NCBI RefSeq assembly: GCF_000380335.1
Contig: NC_021149.1
Span: 2,656,501 to 2,720,500, forward strand
Source: Azotobacter vinelandii CA
Lineage (GTDB): Bacteria > Pseudomonadota > Gammaproteobacteria > Pseudomonadales > Pseudomonadaceae
Reading direction: 5' to 3'
Length of the DNA: 64,000 nucleotides
Both the position numbers and the translations under genes were made by a program. The stretch's first letter is position 1, and every line of letters starts with the position of its first letter. Below are positions 34,070-42,595 of the stretch, in pieces. The notes beneath the pieces are model-generated. The model was not told where the DNA came from. It ran no database searches and was given only the letters and a program-made list of their open reading frames with translations.

Positions 34070-37000
34070 ATGGCATGCAACCCAGACATCGAAGGCATCA
34101 TCCATGCGCAGGACGTTCGGGAACGGCTGGCGCCTTCGTTCACCCGAGCCCTGGTCTCCAATGTCGCCGTTCTGGTCGTCGCGCTCGGACTGGCCTTGCT
34201 AGTCGCGATGGCCTGGCAGGGCACCGCCAGTAGCGAGGAGGCGGCACGACAGGAAATCGCCGAAACGCTCAACCGGACGCTGGGACGTTTGCGGATTCTG
34301 GTCCGTGCCGCCGAGATGACGGCGGAATCGGCCGAACGCGGTGTACGTACGCTCGGTGCGAGCGGGGCCATGCTGCGCCCGACCCTGGAAAATTCGCTGG
34401 CCGCGTTCGAACAGCGCCCGGAACTGAGTTATCTCGGCATCGTCCAGCCCGAGACGGGCGAATACGGGAACCTGGAGCGGACCGCCACGGGAGAGATCCT
34501 CCTCTGGCTGTTTCCCGGAAATCGCCCCACCGACCCGGCCGTACGCAATTTCATCCTGACCGACGAAGGCTTCGTCCCCCATCGGACCTACCCCGCCAAC
34601 GGCTATGACCCGCGCCGCCGACCGTTCTACCAGGCGGCGTCGAACGGCCCGGCCGAGGGCACCTGGATGCCGGCATATCGGTGGATCGTCCATTTCTCGG
34701 ACGACAGCGAGCCGCCTCTCTGGGGACTCAGTTACGCGAAGGCGCTTCGTGACGAGGCCGGCAAGTTGGTGAGCGTACTCGATACCGACTTCGACATACC
34801 GGCCCTGAACGGTTTCCTGAAATCCCTCGCCACGGAATATCACTCCCGGCTCCATGTCGTGGAACTGGGGGCGACGCCCCGCCTGATCGGCGGTCCCGAT
34901 GTCGGCCGGGAGCCGCTTCCACTTCCCGCGGAACTCGCTTCGCTGAGCGGATTTTCCGGCGATGCTTTCGTCGATCGGATGGAGCTGGAAGGCGAGCAGC
35001 GATGGGTCGGTGCGCGGCGCCTGGATCTCAAGGGCGGCATTTCGTGGCTGGTCGTCGCCTCGCGCACGGCGCCCTTCATCGAGGCCCCGCTGCGTCACCA
35101 GTTGTTCCAGGTGCTGGGCATGGGTCTGGCGATCGCGCTGGGCCTGGTGCTGGTTTCGGTCCGCACCGCCCGCCGTTTCGGCAGGCCGCTCGCCGAACTG
35201 GAGCGGCGTGTCACCGGCATCGGGCTGCATGACTTGAACGCCTCGGCGACGAGCCCCCTGTCCTCCGCGGACGACTTTCGGGAAACCCAGCTCCTGGGCA
35301 AGGCCCTCGACCGCATGGCCGCGGCCGTCCGGCAGCAGGTCCGGGCCAAGGAGCAGCAAGTGGCCTCGCTCGCCCTGAAAGGGGCCCTTTTCGATTTTTC
35401 CTCCGCGGCGATCTTCAGCCTCGACCGCCAACTGAAGGTCATCGAATGGAATGCCGCCGCGGAACGCCTGTTCGGCCAGGAGCGGGACGGGGTGCTCGGC
35501 CGGGCCGCTGGCGAAGTGGTGACGGCTCCGAACGGGCCCGCCGACTGGGCGGCGATCCTGGGCTCGACGGCTACCGGCACGTTCCAATTCCTCGGCGCGC
35601 ATGGCCCGTTCGACGCGGAACTGCGATTCGTGACCTTCACGCAGGAAGAGCGCGAGATCCACACCTTCGTTCTCAACGATATCTCGGAACGCAAACACAC
35701 CGAGCGGCAGTTGCGGCAGGAGCGCGACTACGCCGACGCGGTGCTCAACAGCCTGCCGGGCGTCTTCTATCACTACGACGAAAACGTGCGCCTGAGGCGC
35801 TGGAACAGGAACCTCGAACGGATCACCGGCTATAAATCCGAAGAACTCGCGGGAGTCGAGCCGACGATCTTTTTCGCCGACGAGGACAAGGCGCTGGTCG
35901 CGAGCCGGATCGGCGAAGTCTTCGAGAAGGGAGAATCCTCGGTCGAGGCGGATTACCTGCTCAAGGATGGCCAACGGATTCCCTACCTGTTCACCGGCGT
36001 GCGCTTCGAGTACGACGGTCGGCGCGGTTTCGTCGGCGTCGGCTACGACATCAGCGAACGCAAGCGCGCCGAACAGCGTATCCGCCACCTCGCTATGCAC
36101 GACGGCCTCACCGACCTGCCGAACCGCAACCTGATCCAGGAGCGCATCGAACAGGCGATCGTCCGGGCGCGCCGTGGCGGCCGCCTGCTCGCATTGCTCT
36201 ATCTCGACCTGGATCGCTTCAAGGTTCTCAACGACGGCTACGGCCATTTGTTCGGCGACGCCGTACTGAAGACCGCCAGCGAACGGCTGCTCAAGCTGGT
36301 GCGCGAAGGCGATACCGTGGCCCGCCTCGGCGGCGACGAGTTCCTGATCCTGCTGGCCGACCTGGAGCAGCCGGCCGACGCCGATGCCGTCGCCCGCAAG
36401 ATCGTCGGGAGCCTCGATTGCCCGATCGTCGTGCAGGAGCGAAAAATCCACCTGTCCGGCAGTATCGGCGTGAGCCTGTTCCCCCGCGACGGCGAAACCG
36501 CCGACGAGCTGATCGACAACGCCGACATGGCGATGTACCGGGCCAAGGAACTGGGCCGCAACACCTACCAGTTCTTCACGCGCGCCATGAGCCTGGAGAC
36601 GCAGCGCCGCGTCGACCTGGAAATCAAGCTGCGCGGCGCGGCGACGGCAGGACAACTGCAACTCGTCTACCAGCCCAAGGTGAGCCTGGAAAATGGCGGC
36701 ATCAGCGGCTGCGAGGCGCTGCTGCGCTGGCATCATCCCGAGCTGGGCATCGTATCTCCCGAGCACTTCATTCCGATCGCGGAGGACTCCGGCCTGATCG
36801 TGCCGATCGGCGACTGGGTGCTGCGCACCGCCTGCATGCAAGCCAGGGCCTGGATGGATGCCGGCTTGCCGCCCGTCTGCGTTGCGGTGAACGTCTCCAC
36901 GCGCCAGTTCCTGCAGCAGGATGTGGTCGCCTGGGTGACGCGCACGCTCCGGGAGACAGGCCTGCCAGCCGCCCGGCTGGAACTCGAACTCACCGAAAGC

Positions 37001-37384
37001 CTGATCGCCCGGGATATCGAGAAGGTGACCGCGACCATCGACCAGCTCAAGGACATCGGCGTGAAACTGTCCATCGACGATTTCGGCACCGGCTATTCGA
37101 GCCTCAACTACCTGAAACGCTTCCGCGTCGATACGCTGAAAATCGATCAGTCCTTCGTGCGTAACATGCTGACCGAAATGGAGGACGAGACCATCGTGCT
37201 GGCGGTCATCGCCCTCGCCCACAACCTCAAGTTCAAGGTGATCGCCGAGGGCGTGGAAACCGAACAGCACAGCCGTTTCCTGTGTTCGAACGGCTGCGAC
37301 GAGATCCAGGGCCATTATTTCAGCGAACCCGTGACGGCCGAGGCGTTCGAGACGATGCTGCGCGCCGGCAAGCACTTGTCCTGA
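34070..37384 (+). CDS. Membrane-bound cyclic-di-GMP sensor protein with PAS, GGDEF and EAL domains
   Basis: 1104 residues. A first membrane span (about 25-50) and a second (about 345-365) enclose a 290-residue extracytoplasmic sensor with Cache-like features (NGYDPRRRPFYQAA, GLSYAK, DTDFDI). A HAMP-like linker follows, then two PAS domains (about 440-545 and 560-665). The diguanylate cyclase site GGDEF is at 754-758 and the phosphodiesterase site EAL at 882-884 (EALLRWHHPELG), with ELTES, DDFGTGYSSL and QGHYFSEP intact. Both catalytic signatures are present, so net output may switch by signal. PRRRPFYQ-type Cache domains often bind small ligands. It stands alone. Confidence 0.93.
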   Translation: MACNPDIEGIIHAQDVRERLAPSFTRALVSNVAVLVVALGLALLVAMAWQGTASSEEAARQEIAETLNRTLGRLRILVRAAEMTAESAERGVRTLGASGAMLRPTLENSLAAFEQRPELSYLGIVQPETGEYGNLERTATGEILLWLFPGNRPTDPAVRNFILTDEGFVPHRTYPANGYDPRRRPFYQAASNGPAEGTWMPAYRWIVHFSDDSEPPLWGLSYAKALRDEAGKLVSVLDTDFDIPALNGFLKSLATEYHSRLHVVELGATPRLIGGPDVGREPLPLPAELASLSGFSGDAFVDRMELEGEQRWVGARRLDLKGGISWLVVASRTAPFIEAPLRHQLFQVLGMGLAIALGLVLVSVRTARRFGRPLAELERRVTGIGLHDLNASATSPLSSADDFRETQLLGKALDRMAAAVRQQVRAKEQQVASLALKGALFDFSSAAIFSLDRQLKVIEWNAAAERLFGQERDGVLGRAAGEVVTAPNGPADWAAILGSTATGTFQFLGAHGPFDAELRFVTFTQEEREIHTFVLNDISERKHTERQLRQERDYADAVLNSLPGVFYHYDENVRLRRWNRNLERITGYKSEELAGVEPTIFFADEDKALVASRIGEVFEKGESSVEADYLLKDGQRIPYLFTGVRFEYDGRRGFVGVGYDISERKRAEQRIRHLAMHDGLTDLPNRNLIQERIEQAIVRARRGGRLLALLYLDLDRFKVLNDGYGHLFGDAVLKTASERLLKLVREGDTVARLGGDEFLILLADLEQPADADAVARKIVGSLDCPIVVQERKIHLSGSIGVSLFPRDGETADELIDNADMAMYRAKELGRNTYQFFTRAMSLETQRRVDLEIKLRGAATAGQLQLVYQPKVSLENGGISGCEALLRWHHPELGIVSPEHFIPIAEDSGLIVPIGDWVLRTACMQARAWMDAGLPPVCVAVNVSTRQFLQQDVVAWVTRTLRETGLPAARLELELTESLIARDIEKVTATIDQLKDIGVKLSIDDFGTGYSSLNYLKRFRVDTLKIDQSFVRNMLTEMEDETIVLAVIALAHNLKFKVIAEGVETEQHSRFLCSNGCDEIQGHYFSEPVTAEAFETMLRAGKHLS

Positions 37385-37732
37385 CGCGTTGAGTCCTTCA
37401 TCGCCTGCAGCTCATTGCTGACGCCGGCAAGTTCGTGGGCGCGGAACTGGCCACGCCGGAAGTCAGAGCATTTCCAGCACGATTCCCGCTCACCTTTCGT
37501 AGCGAACGGCATGCACGGATTTCTCCCCTCTCCCATGCCTGGGAGAGGGATCGGGGGAGAAGGAGCTGAAAGCCTGTTGATCGGGTATTGCATGAAAATG
37601 CTGGCCGGAGCGGATTCTTCCCACCGGAAGCAATAATCCATTAATTATCCGATCAATCATTATTAATTATGAATTAATAATAATCGATCTAGACTAGACG
37701 GGTCACAGCAGCCACACAAAGGAAGTGCGCCA
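37385..37732. other. Intergenic region with a dispersed hairpin and an AT-rich promoter tract
   Basis: It includes the CCTCTCCC/GGGAGAGG hairpin at 37527-37548 and, from 37636 to 37700, a very AT-rich tract (repeated ATTAATTAT-like words) just ahead of the aldo/keto reductase, likely a promoter or UP/IHF-type region. No gene is seen. Confidence 0.5.
37527..37548. repeat. CCTCTCCC/GGGAGAGG hairpin
   Basis: 8-bp perfect stem, 6-base loop, with outer CTCCCC / GGGGAG further extending the fold. Same arms as the copy between hutU and hutI. Confidence 0.65.
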
Positions 37733-38656
37733 ATGCCGTCCCGTCGTCGTGTCCTCTCCGCTCTCGCCCTCTCCGCCGCAAGCCTGGCCCTGGCCCAGCC
37801 GATCCGCCTCGCTCGCGCCGCCGATGCCGCCACAGTCCTGCAATCCCGCCCCATCCCCTCGACCGGCGAGCTTCTGCCGGTGATCGGCATGGGCAGCTCC
37901 GGCAGTTTCGACGTCGGCGCGAGCCCCGCCGAGCGCGATCCGCTGCGCGAAGTGCTCAGGCGCTTCTTCGCAGCGGGCGCCAGCCTGATCGATACCGCGC
38001 CCGGCTACGGCCGCGCCGAGGCGGTCATCGGCGAGCTGCTGGCCGAAACGAACCTGCGGCAAAAGGCTTTTCTGGCCACCAAGATCGGCGCCGTGGGCCG
38101 CGAGGCCGGGCTGGCCCAGTTCCGCCGCTCGCTGGAATTGCTGAAGACCGACAAGGTCGAGTTGCTGCAGGTGCACAGCCTGCAGGACTGGAAGACGCAG
38201 ATCGCGCTGATCGGCGAATTGAAGGCACAGGGCAAGACCCGCTACACGGGCGTCACCCACTGGCAGGACAGCGGCCACGACGAACTGGCCGAAGTGGTCC
38301 GTGCGGTACGCCCGGACTTCCTGCAGGTCAACTATTCGGTGATTTCGCGCAGCGCCGAAGCGAAAGTGTTTCCGCTGGCCCGAGAGCTGGGCGTGGCGGT
38401 CCTGGTCAACCGCGCCTTCGACGACGGACGGCTGTTCTCCAGGGTCAAGGACAAGGCCCTGCCGGGCTGGGCAGCGGAAGCCGGCATCGACTCGTGGGCG
38501 CAGGCCTTCCTCAGGTTCGCGCTGAGCCATCCGGCGGTCACCGCGGTCATCCCGGCCACCGGAAAGCCGGATCGGCAGAGCGACAACCTCAAGGCGGGCA
38601 GCGGTCCGACCCTGACGGAGGCACAGCGGCAATCCCTGATCGAACTGCTAGCCTGA
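37733..38656 (+). CDS. Exported aldo/keto reductase
   Basis: 307 residues. The N terminus MPSRRRVLSALALSAASLAL then AQPIRLARAAD looks like a Tat-type signal with an Ala-x-Ala cleavage site. The AKR barrel motifs follow: LIDTAPGYGRAEAVIGE (catalytic Asp, Tyr), FLATKIG (Lys) and LLQVHSLQDW (His). Exported AKRs are uncommon and usually need folding with NADPH before Tat export. First of three genes (AKR, MFS, exported propeller) read in one direction, with the next starting eight bases after its stop. Confidence 0.88.
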   Translation: MPSRRRVLSALALSAASLALAQPIRLARAADAATVLQSRPIPSTGELLPVIGMGSSGSFDVGASPAERDPLREVLRRFFAAGASLIDTAPGYGRAEAVIGELLAETNLRQKAFLATKIGAVGREAGLAQFRRSLELLKTDKVELLQVHSLQDWKTQIALIGELKAQGKTRYTGVTHWQDSGHDELAEVVRAVRPDFLQVNYSVISRSAEAKVFPLARELGVAVLVNRAFDDGRLFSRVKDKALPGWAAEAGIDSWAQAFLRFALSHPAVTAVIPATGKPDRQSDNLKAGSGPTLTEAQRQSLIELLA

Positions 38657-38663
38657 GGCCGAA

Positions 38664-39971
38664 ATGAACACAGCCTCTTCCCGACTGGCCGGCCTGTTCA
38701 ATCTGGAGCCGAACGAAGCGCCGGCCGTACTGGCCGGCCTGCTGATGTTCTTCCTGCTGTTCGCGGGCTATTTCATGCTGCGCCCGGTGCGCGAAACCAT
38801 GGGCGTGGCCGGCGGCGTGGACAACCTGCAATGGCTGTTCACCGGCACCTTCGTCGCCACGCTGGTGGCGCTGCCGCTGTTCGGCTGGCTGGCCTCGAAG
38901 GTATCGCGCCGCCGCATCCTGCCGTGGGTCTACGGCTTCTTCGTGCTCAACCTGCTCGGCTTCGCGATCGCCCTGCTGGCCTGGCCGGACAGCGTATGGG
39001 CCGGACGCGTTTTCTACATCTGGCTGTCGGTGTTCAACCTGCTGGCGATCTCGCTGGCCTGGAGCGTGCTGACCGACGTGTTCGCCAGCGGCGAGGCGAA
39101 GCGCCTGTTCGCGCTGATCGCCGGCGGAGCCAGCATCGGCGGCCTGGTCGGGCCGATCCTCGGCACCCTGCTGGTCGAACCGCTCGGGCATGCCGGCCTG
39201 CTGATCCTGGCCGCGATCATGCTGGCCGCCAGTGCGCTGGCGGCAGCCTGGCTGCATCGCTGGCGCGACCGCAACCCGCCGCCCGCGGACAGTCCCTCCG
39301 GCCACGAGCCACGCGGCCGGCCGCTGGGCGGCAACCCGTTCGCGGGCGCCACGGCGGTGTTCGGCTCCCCCTACCTGATCGGCATCGCGGTGTTCGTGCT
39401 GCTGCTGGCAACCGTGAGCACCTTCCTGTACTTCGAACAGGCGCGGATGATGGCCGAGCATTTTCCGGACCGCGCCCGCCAGACCCAGGTGTTCGGCCTG
39501 ATCGACAGCGTCGTGCAGACCCTGGCGATCCTGACCCAGGTGTTTTTCACCGGCCGCATCGCGCAGAAGCTGGGCGTCGGCGTGCTGCTCGTGGCCGTGC
39601 CGCTGGCGGTGGCCGCCGGCTTCCTGTGGCTGGCCCTCGCTCCGGAGTTCGCGGTGTTCGTGATCGTGATGGTGGCGCGGCGGGCGGGCGAATACGCCCT
39701 GGTGCGTCCGGGCCGGGAAATGCTCTACACCGTCGTGCCGGTCGAGCAGAAATACAAGGCGAAGAACTTCATCGACACCGTGGTGTACCGGGGCGGCGAT
39801 GCGCTCAGCGGCTGGATCAAGCGCGGCCTCGACCTGGTGGCCGAGCATCCCGCCCTGGCGATGTTCACCGGCATGTTCATCGCGCTCGGCTGGGGCCTGG
39901 TAGGCGCCGGCCTGGGCCGTGCCCAGCACAGACGCGAAACGCACGCCCAACAGCCCGACGCCGCCCCCTAG
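38664..39971 (+). CDS. MFS-type transporter resembling ATP/ADP-translocase-like proteins
   Basis: 435 residues with about 10-12 hydrophobic spans. YFMLRPVRETMGVAGG near residue 32 and the loop SKVSRRRILPWVY are typical of the bacterial NTP/NDP-antiporter-like subgroup of the MFS. EQKYKAKNFIDTVVYRGGDALSGWI near the end is another subgroup signature. A GAGG precedes the ATG, which is seven bases after the reductase stop, so they are co-translated. The substrate of free-living bacterial members is unknown; exchange of nucleotides is not established. Confidence 0.85.
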   Translation: MNTASSRLAGLFNLEPNEAPAVLAGLLMFFLLFAGYFMLRPVRETMGVAGGVDNLQWLFTGTFVATLVALPLFGWLASKVSRRRILPWVYGFFVLNLLGFAIALLAWPDSVWAGRVFYIWLSVFNLLAISLAWSVLTDVFASGEAKRLFALIAGGASIGGLVGPILGTLLVEPLGHAGLLILAAIMLAASALAAAWLHRWRDRNPPPADSPSGHEPRGRPLGGNPFAGATAVFGSPYLIGIAVFVLLLATVSTFLYFEQARMMAEHFPDRARQTQVFGLIDSVVQTLAILTQVFFTGRIAQKLGVGVLLVAVPLAVAAGFLWLALAPEFAVFVIVMVARRAGEYALVRPGREMLYTVVPVEQKYKAKNFIDTVVYRGGDALSGWIKRGLDLVAEHPALAMFTGMFIALGWGLVGAGLGRAQHRRETHAQQPDAAP

Positions 39972-40080
39972 CCTCCTCCGGCCGCCGCGTGGCGAGATCG
40001 GTCGGGAGCCATGCGCCCCCGTCCGGCACGCGACGGCCCCATCCCCTCAAACCCCACTTCATGAACGCAAGGAGTACGCC

Positions 40081-41100
40081 ATGTGGCGATTGACCCGACG
40101 TGAGATGCTCGCCCTGACCGGCTCGACCCTGGCCCTGTCCGCCCTGGGATTGCCGGCCCGCGCGGCCGAGGCCGGCCCGACCCTGGTGCTGGTCGAGAAG
40201 GATGCGCCCGCCGTGAGCTTCTACGAACTGCCGCAGGGCAAGCGACTGACCAGCGTCCCGCTGCCGACCCAGCCGCACGAGATCGTGGCCGACCCGGCGG
40301 GCCGCTACGCCTACATCGCGCAATACGGCGTGGCCCGCTGGCGCGGTCCCGGCGCCGGGGGCGACAAGGTGTTCGTCATCGACCTGGCCGCCCGCAGCCT
40401 GCACCGCACCATCGACCTGTCTCCGTACCGGCGCCTGCACGGCATCCGCATGGACCAGGCCGGGCGGCTCTACGTGCTGGCCGAAATGGAGTCGGTGCTG
40501 CTGCGCTTCGACGATCCGGCCAACAGCGACCTGCCCGACCAGGCGGTGCCGGTGGGCGGCGTGCGCAGCCACTATTTCGTGCTGCGGCGCGACGGCCAGC
40601 GCGCCTATGTCGCCGACTCCCTCAGCGGCCTGGCGATCCTGGTCGATCCGCAGGATCCATCCAGGGCGCCGCTCAAGCGCTTCACCGGCAAGGGGCCGGA
40701 AGGCTGCTGCCTGAGCCCGGACGAGAAGGTCTTCTACGTCGTCAACCGTTATGGCGGAGAGATCGTCGCGCTGGACGCCCAGGACCTGCGGGAGCTGCGC
40801 CGCGCGCCGACGCGGGGCGAAGCGGTGCGCGTGGTTTCGCTGCCGGACGGACGGCTGATCGTTTCCAACGAAGCGGACCGCAGCCTGTCGCTGCTGCACC
40901 CGGAAACCCTGACCGAGGAACGTCGGCTAGCGCTGGAAGCGGCGGCTCCCGGGCTGAACCTGGACGCCGGCCGGCAACGGCTGTATGCCGCGCTCGACGA
41001 CAACCGCGTGGCAGTCGTCGACCTCGCCGGCTGGAAGGTCGACGGCTATTTCCCGACGCAGGCGGGCCCCGACAGCGCGGTCGTCCTGGCCGGCGCATGA
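40081..41100 (+). CDS. Tat-exported beta-propeller (YVTN/SMP-30-like) protein
   Basis: 339 residues. MWRLTRREMLALTGSTLALS then ALGLPARAA is a twin-arginine-type signal. The rest shows repeated strands of a propeller: AYIAQYGVARW, KVFVIDLAARSLHRTIDL, AYVADSLSGLAILVDP, KVFYVVNRYGGEIVALDAQDL, and LYAALDDNRVAVVDLAGWKV. AAGGAG precedes the ATG. No metal or catalytic residue is obvious. It follows the MFS gene by 109 bp and may belong to the same exported oxidoreductive system. Convergent with a LysR gene. Confidence 0.8.
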   Translation: MWRLTRREMLALTGSTLALSALGLPARAAEAGPTLVLVEKDAPAVSFYELPQGKRLTSVPLPTQPHEIVADPAGRYAYIAQYGVARWRGPGAGGDKVFVIDLAARSLHRTIDLSPYRRLHGIRMDQAGRLYVLAEMESVLLRFDDPANSDLPDQAVPVGGVRSHYFVLRRDGQRAYVADSLSGLAILVDPQDPSRAPLKRFTGKGPEGCCLSPDEKVFYVVNRYGGEIVALDAQDLRELRRAPTRGEAVRVVSLPDGRLIVSNEADRSLSLLHPETLTEERRLALEAAAPGLNLDAGRQRLYAALDDNRVAVVDLAGWKVDGYFPTQAGPDSAVVLAGA

Positions 41101-41158
41101 CCCCGATGGCGGCGCCGGGCGGGCAGGAGACGCCGGCCGCCGCCGGACGGCCGGAGCG

Positions 41159-42130
41159 TCAGGCCGGTCGCCATGCAGGCTCCACACCGCCAGCGGACAG
41201 GGCCTCGCCAAGCGGCGCGAAGGAATCATCCCCCTCCCAGTGCGGCATCTGCGCCAGGCGTTCGGCGAGGAACTCGATCAGCTTGCGGACCTTGAGGGAA
41301 CCGCGCTGGGTGGTGGGATAGACCGCGCGGAACGCGAAAGTACCCACCACATAGTCGCCCAGCACCGGCACCAGGCGCCCCGCCAGCAGCTCCTTGCCGG
41401 CGACCAGGCTTGGCAGGCACACGATCCCCGCCCCGCCCAGGGCGAAATCACGCAGCAGATGGACGGAACTGGAACGCACCTGGCCGGGAAGATTGATTTC
41501 CAGCCGCTCGTCGCCACGACGGAACACGAACTGATAGCGACTCGGATAACCGTCGTACAGGCCGATCGTATGCCGCAGCAGGTCACCGGGATGACAGGGC
41601 GCGGCGTGATTGCGCAGATAGCCGGGCGACGCGCAGAAAATCCGCCGGACCCGGAACAACTGGCGCTCGACCAGGGTGTCGACCAGCGCGGGGAAAAACT
41701 GCAGGGCGACGTCGAAACCCTCCTGGATCAGATCCACGATCCGGTCCTGGACGACCACTTCGAGTTCGATGCCGGGATACAACTGCATGAACTCGGCCAG
41801 CAGGTAACCCAGGTAATCGATGGCGAACGCCGAAGTCACCTGGATGCGCAACCTGCCCTGGGGCTTGGCGCGCAGGTTGCGCATGTTCTCGGTCAGCCGC
41901 TCGAAACCGGCCAGCATCTCCACGCAATCCTGGTAATAGGTCTCGCCCACCTCGGACAGGCGGACGTGCCGGCTGCTGCGATGGAACAGCGGCGCCTGGA
42001 TGAACTGCTCCAGTTGCTGGATACGGTGGCTGATGACCGAGCGCGTGACGCCCAGTTGCCTGGCCGCCTTGGCGAAATTCCCGGTTTCCGCCACACGGAC
42101 GAATGCCTCCATGCAAAGCAGACGATCCAT
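41159..42130 (-). CDS. LysR-family transcriptional regulator
   Basis: 323 residues. The winged helix-turn-helix is MDRLLCMEAFVRVAETGNFAKAARQLGVTRSVISHRIQQLE, followed by the usual LysR effector domain (GRLRIQVTSAFAIDYLGYLLAEFM, FRRGDERLEIN). It is divergent from the TonB receptor cluster across 465 bp. It may regulate that cluster or the exported-protein operon it faces; neither is shown. Confidence 0.93.
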   Translation of the reverse strand: MDRLLCMEAFVRVAETGNFAKAARQLGVTRSVISHRIQQLEQFIQAPLFHRSSRHVRLSEVGETYYQDCVEMLAGFERLTENMRNLRAKPQGRLRIQVTSAFAIDYLGYLLAEFMQLYPGIELEVVVQDRIVDLIQEGFDVALQFFPALVDTLVERQLFRVRRIFCASPGYLRNHAAPCHPGDLLRHTIGLYDGYPSRYQFVFRRGDERLEINLPGQVRSSSVHLLRDFALGGAGIVCLPSLVAGKELLAGRLVPVLGDYVVGTFAFRAVYPTTQRGSLKVRKLIEFLAERLAQMPHWEGDDSFAPLGEALSAGGVEPAWRPA

Positions 42131-42595
42131 TCAACCTCCCGTGCCCCGTCGGACCGACATCCGCGCCGTCGACCGGAACGAAACCGGCGTGCGCCCGGTG
42201 GCCGAACGACCCCGCCTCACGCCGGCAGCGCCCCACAATGCAACGAATGGCTCGATGACGACGACACAACCAATCTATATGAATGTATACATATCGATAT
42301 CGACAGGAAGCGCAGGAACACCTTTGGCAGACGGCCTGCAAGGCACTCTAAAAATAAAAAATATTCAATATATTTCATACAGATAGCCAAGCAAAAGAAC
42401 TATCGTCGCGAACGGATCGTTCGAAATTGTACGCTAATCATTTTTCTATGTATAAGGATATATTTCGGGCGTTCTGTCCCATCCGGCCCCCCTTCAGGAA
42501 ACCACGCCTGCTCGAACTGCCCGTAGCGCTCCCTCGATCGGGTCGATACGGCTCGCCGGTACGGGATGCTGTTCATTCCCTGCGCGAGAATCCCG
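42131..42595. other. AT-rich intergenic region between LysR and the TonB-receptor operon
   Basis: The tract 42270-42470 is much richer in A and T than its surroundings and should contain the promoters of both divergent genes. TAATCATT at about 42434 resembles half of a Fur box, but no full 19-bp site could be matched. No gene is seen. Confidence 0.5.

Noticed and set aside
34199-37375. Long minus-strand frame opposite the GGDEF-EAL gene
   Set aside because: Shadow of an intact, well-conserved gene.
42421-42450. Fur box before the TonB receptor
   Set aside because: Only one half (TAATCATT) resembles the consensus; too weak to call.
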